Source: Sphingomonadales bacterium (GTDB taxonomy: Bacteria > Pseudomonadota > Alphaproteobacteria > Sphingomonadales > Sphingomonadaceae). From it: 8,040 nucleotides of DNA. This document shows positions 6,438 to 8,040 of the stretch, one piece after another; the first letter of the stretch is position 1; each line of letters opens with the position of its first letter. The DNA lies in assembly GCA_017302775.1 (NCBI GenBank), contig JAFLDC010000102.1, positions 1 through 8,040 of the forward strand. The letters run 5' to 3'. The translations under genes and the position numbers were made by a program. The notes beneath the pieces were generated by a model. The model did not search any database. It had not been told where the DNA came from and was given only the letters and a program-made list of their open reading frames with translations.

Positions 6438-6449
6438 TGATGCGTCAGA

Positions 6450-7121
6450 ATGGCATACGCTGACCAAGAAATTAGTGGCAATCGCATTGCCGCCTTTGTC
6501 GTCGTCGCCCTTTTGCACCTCGCCCTTGGCTATGCGCTGGTTACCGGCCTGGCCTATGAGGGTTTGAAGCAGGTGGTCAAAAAGGTGACAACCGTCGACA
6601 TCAAGAAGGATGAGCCCAAGAAGGAGCCGCCGCCGCCGCCCAAGAAGGCTGCCGCTGCGCCACCGATCGTGGCCCCGCCGCCGAAGATGAACATCAGCCC
6701 GATCTCGCCTCCGGTCGAGATTACGCCGAACATCCCGCCGCCGGTTCCGCCGCCAGTCTTTGTCGCTCCGCCAGCGCCCGCAGCAGCTCCGCCGCCGCCG
6801 CCGCCGCCTGCGCCGAAATTCCAGCCCAAGCCGGCCACTCCGAAGGGTGCGTCGGGGAACTGGGTGACAACCAACGATTATCCGGCCCGCGCGCTGCGTG
6901 AGGAACGTGAAGGCGTTACCGGTTATCGGCTGTCGATCGGTCCTGATGGCAGGGTTACTGATTGCCAAATCACCGGATCGAGCGGTTCGCCTGACCTCGA
7001 CGAAGCGACCTGTTCCAACCTGCGTCGGCGCGCTCGCTTCAACCCGGCTATGGACGGTGAAGGCAATCCGACTTCAGGTAGCTTCTCGGCGCGCGTGCGC
7101 TGGGTGATCCCGAAGGAATAA
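6450..7121 (+). CDS. tonB: TonB energy-transducing protein
   Basis: The 223-residue inner-membrane-anchored periplasmic protein transmits proton-motive force from ExbB/ExbD to outer-membrane TonB-dependent receptors. Domains in order: a short cytoplasmic N-terminus (MAYADQEISGNR), a single transmembrane helix at about 12-34 with His 23, which may correspond to the key His of the E. coli TonB helix, a long Pro-rich spacer (about 57-133) with KKEPPPPPKK and a run of seven Pro (114-120), and a C-terminal TonB domain (about 143-220) beginning YPARALREEREGVTGYRLSI and ending FSARVRWVIP. Two Cys (172 and 188) in the C-terminal domain may form a disulfide; this pair recurs in TonB proteins of this style. 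The charged part of the spacer mixes Lys and Glu at its N-terminal end. It is followed by exbB after 80 bp on the same strand. Confidence 0.95.
   Translation: MAYADQEISGNRIAAFVVVALLHLALGYALVTGLAYEGLKQVVKKVTTVDIKKDEPKKEPPPPPKKAAAAPPIVAPPPKMNISPISPPVEITPNIPPPVPPPVFVAPPAPAAAPPPPPPPAPKFQPKPATPKGASGNWVTTNDYPARALREEREGVTGYRLSIGPDGRVTDCQITGSSGSPDLDEATCSNLRRRARFNPAMDGEGNPTSGSFSARVRWVIPKE
6627..6641 (+). repeat. Proline codon run 1 in tonB
   Basis: Four CCG codons and one CCC encode Pro 60-64. This is an in-frame trinucleotide tract, so slippage would change spacer length without a frameshift. Confidence 0.85.
6789..6809 (+). repeat. Proline codon run 2 in tonB
   Basis: Six CCG codons followed by CCT encode Pro 114-120. 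Runs of this length normally stall ribosomes unless elongation factor P acts, which is established for polyproline; its importance here is inference. Confidence 0.85.
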
Positions 7122-7137
7122 TTCGCAATTTGGGTTT

Positions 7138-7163
7138 TGGTCCCGGCGGCAAAATCGGGACTA
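7138..7163 (+). other. Hairpin followed by a T-rich tract between tonB and exbB
   Basis: TGGTCCCG (7138-7145) pairs with CGGGACTA (7156-7163), eight pairs including one G-U, around a 10-base loop. The following 20-odd bases are T-rich but broken (7169-7187). This is a plausible partial terminator or attenuator that could set the ratio of tonB to exbB transcript, or a mark left by RNA processing. The T-tract starts several bases after the stem, so it is not canonical. Confidence 0.45.
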
Positions 7164-7201
7164 CAGGGTTTCAATCTTATTTCTCTTGAGAGGACTTTCG
7201 C

Positions 7202-7966
7202 ATGGTTTTTGAACTTCTCCAGGCCGCTGCAACCGCAGCTCCGCAGAACAAGTTCGGTTTCGCCGAAGCGCTCGAACAGGGCGGTTTCATCGCCTATGCC
7301 ACGGTTATCATCCTCGGCATCATGTCGTTCGGTTCGTTCTTCATCCTGATCACCAAGTGGATCGAGCAGAACAAGATTATGCGGCAGTACAAGGACATGC
7401 GTTCGTCGTTCTGGCGTGCGCCGAGCCTGAAGGAAGGCGCTGCCAAGCTTGAAAAGAACAGCGCCTGGCGTCAGGTGGTTGATGATGGCCTTGCCGCGGA
7501 AGATCAGCATGGCAAGATGGTGAACGAAACCGATGCCCATGACTGGCTGCACGGATCGCTGGCCAGCTCGGTCAACTCGATCAATTCGCGCCTGGCTTCG
7601 GGTCTGCCGTTCCTGGCCACCGTCGGCGCAACCTCGCCGTTCATTGGCCTGTTCGGTACCGTGGTCGGCATCTATCGCGCTCTGATCGCCATCGGCATTG
7701 CTGGCTCGGCCTCGATCGACAAGGTTGCAGGTCCGGTTGGTGAAGCTCTGATCATGACCGCACTCGGTCTGCTCGTCGCGGTTCCGGCCGTGCTGGCCTA
7801 CAACTACCTGCAGGCGCGCAACAAGCGGATCGGCGAACTGCTGAACGGCTTCTCGACCGACGTGCTGGCCAACATCAACTCGAAGGGCGCAGTGAAGCCC
7901 GCCGTAGCGGCCGCTCCGGCTGCCCCGGCGAAGCCTGCTGCCGCCGCTCCGGCTGCCAAGCAGTAA
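7202..7966 (+). CDS. exbB: ExbB, MotA/TolQ/ExbB proton channel subunit
   Basis: The 254-residue inner-membrane protein forms, with ExbD, the proton channel that energises TonB. Three membrane helices are visible: about 29-51, 135-158 (LPFLATVGATSPFIGLFGTVVGIYRAL) and 183-203. The functional residues of the family are present: Thr 153 in LFGTVVGIY, and Glu 181 and Thr 186 in GEALIMTALGL, which line up with E. coli ExbB Thr 148, Glu 176 and Thr 181. A cytoplasmic domain lies between helices 1 and 2. The last 25 or so residues are an Ala/Pro/Lys tail (after NSKGAVKPA) without family function known to me. ATG 7202-7204 has GAGAGGA (7188-7194) at 7-nt spacing. TolQ is the alternative, but adjacency to tonB favours ExbB. 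Confidence 0.94.
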   Translation: MVFELLQAAATAAPQNKFGFAEALEQGGFIAYATVIILGIMSFGSFFILITKWIEQNKIMRQYKDMRSSFWRAPSLKEGAAKLEKNSAWRQVVDDGLAAEDQHGKMVNETDAHDWLHGSLASSVNSINSRLASGLPFLATVGATSPFIGLFGTVVGIYRALIAIGIAGSASIDKVAGPVGEALIMTALGLLVAVPAVLAYNYLQARNKRIGELLNGFSTDVLANINSKGAVKPAVAAAPAAPAKPAAAAPAAKQ

Positions 7967-7974
7967 TCACCAGG

Positions 7975-8002
7975 CTGGCGTCCGCCTTCGGGTGGACGCC
8001 GG
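7975..8002 (+). terminator. Strong UUCG-capped hairpin after exbB
   Basis: GGCGTCCGCC (7977-7986) pairs with GGTGGACGCC (7991-8000), ten pairs including one G-U, closed by a C(TTCG)G tetraloop; two further pairs (7975-7976 with 8001-8002) extend it. It starts 8 bases after the exbB stop. Only a short T-containing stretch (TTCCTT, 8003-8008) follows, so it may act as a partial terminator, an attenuator before a downstream exbD, or an mRNA-stabilising 3' hairpin. The rest of the window (8003-8040) shows no clear gene start. Confidence 0.55.
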
Positions 8003-8040
8003 TTCCTTGATGGAGCGATCCGCACAGGCGGTATCGAGCC

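Larger units (their letters stand above)
6106..6449. other. Divergent intergenic region between the secreted-protein gene and tonB
   Basis: This 344-bp stretch separates two diverging genes and should carry both promoters. It is richer in A/T tracts than its surroundings around 6185-6220 and 6330-6360. It holds a 7-bp GC hairpin (6228-6244), a near-repeated GGATAAAGC / GGTTAAAGC pair (6213-6221 and 6243-6251), a weak promoter candidate and a leader hairpin for tonB. Short open frames here have no ribosome binding site or protein character. No clear Fur or RirA/iron-responsive box was recognised by eye. Confidence 0.6.

Noticed and set aside
6440..6463. Seven-residue upstream open frame overlapping the tonB start
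   Set aside because: The ATG is only 2 nt from the AGGAG site, too close for efficient initiation, and the peptide has no attenuator-like codon bias.
6554..6874. Glycine-rich minus-strand open frame
   Set aside because: It is the reverse complement of the TonB proline codons (CCG read as CGG/GGC); poly-Gly here is an artefact.
8010..8040. ATG open to the window end after exbB
   Set aside because: The encoded residues do not resemble the start of ExbD and there is no good ribosome binding site. A real exbD start probably lies beyond 8040.
1..8040. tRNA, rRNA, CRISPR array, IS ends, phage or defence genes
   Set aside because: None seen on either strand; no regularly spaced repeats, transposase-like frames or terminal inverted repeats with target duplications.

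Overview
The window is GC-rich, tightly packed chromosomal DNA, most likely from an alphaproteobacterium of the order Sphingomonadales (Sphingomonas, Erythrobacter and relatives). This rests on the style of the TonB and ExbB proteins, a small secreted protein carrying an EIVVC motif that I recall from sphingomonads, and HisN- and GlpX-type enzymes. No tRNA, rRNA, IS element, CRISPR array or phage gene is visible. The content is core metabolism plus the start of an energy-transduction operon, and I found no clear evidence for a new multi-gene system.

Layout. Bases 2-382 (+) hold the C-terminal end of a GMC-family flavin oxidoreductase, cut by the window edge. It converges, three bases apart, on a minus-strand series read right to left: a secreted protein of unknown function (6102-5251), homoserine dehydrogenase hom (5188-3866), class II fructose-1,6-bisphosphatase glpX (3275-2289), ribose-phosphate pyrophosphokinase prs (2198-1263) and a HisN-type histidinol-phosphatase (1168-386). 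A small plus-strand gene for a secreted four-cysteine protein (3417-3869) sits between hom and glpX, and its stop codon overlaps that of hom. After a 344-bp divergent intergenic region, plus-strand tonB (6450-7121) and exbB (7202-7966) begin a TonB energy-transduction operon. An exbD gene would be expected just beyond the right edge.

How the genes fit together. GlpX makes fructose 6-phosphate (gluconeogenesis), which can feed ribose 5-phosphate. Prs converts that to PRPP, the entry substrate of histidine and nucleotide synthesis, and HisN performs a late step of histidine synthesis. Hom is the branch-point enzyme to threonine and methionine. Shared transcription of these genes is not shown, since the gaps are 60-90 bp or interrupted by the opposite-strand gene. 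TonB and ExbB power outer-membrane TonB-dependent receptors, which are usually abundant in sphingomonads.

The points most worth a second look are RNA-level: a structured hom leader in which a hairpin covers the ribosome binding site, a hairpin plus T-rich tract between tonB and exbB, and a strong UUCG-capped hairpin right after exbB. The two secreted proteins of unknown function beside hom are the main unexplained genes. Several starts are better placed downstream of the longest reading frame (HisN, GlpX and the 283-residue secreted protein).
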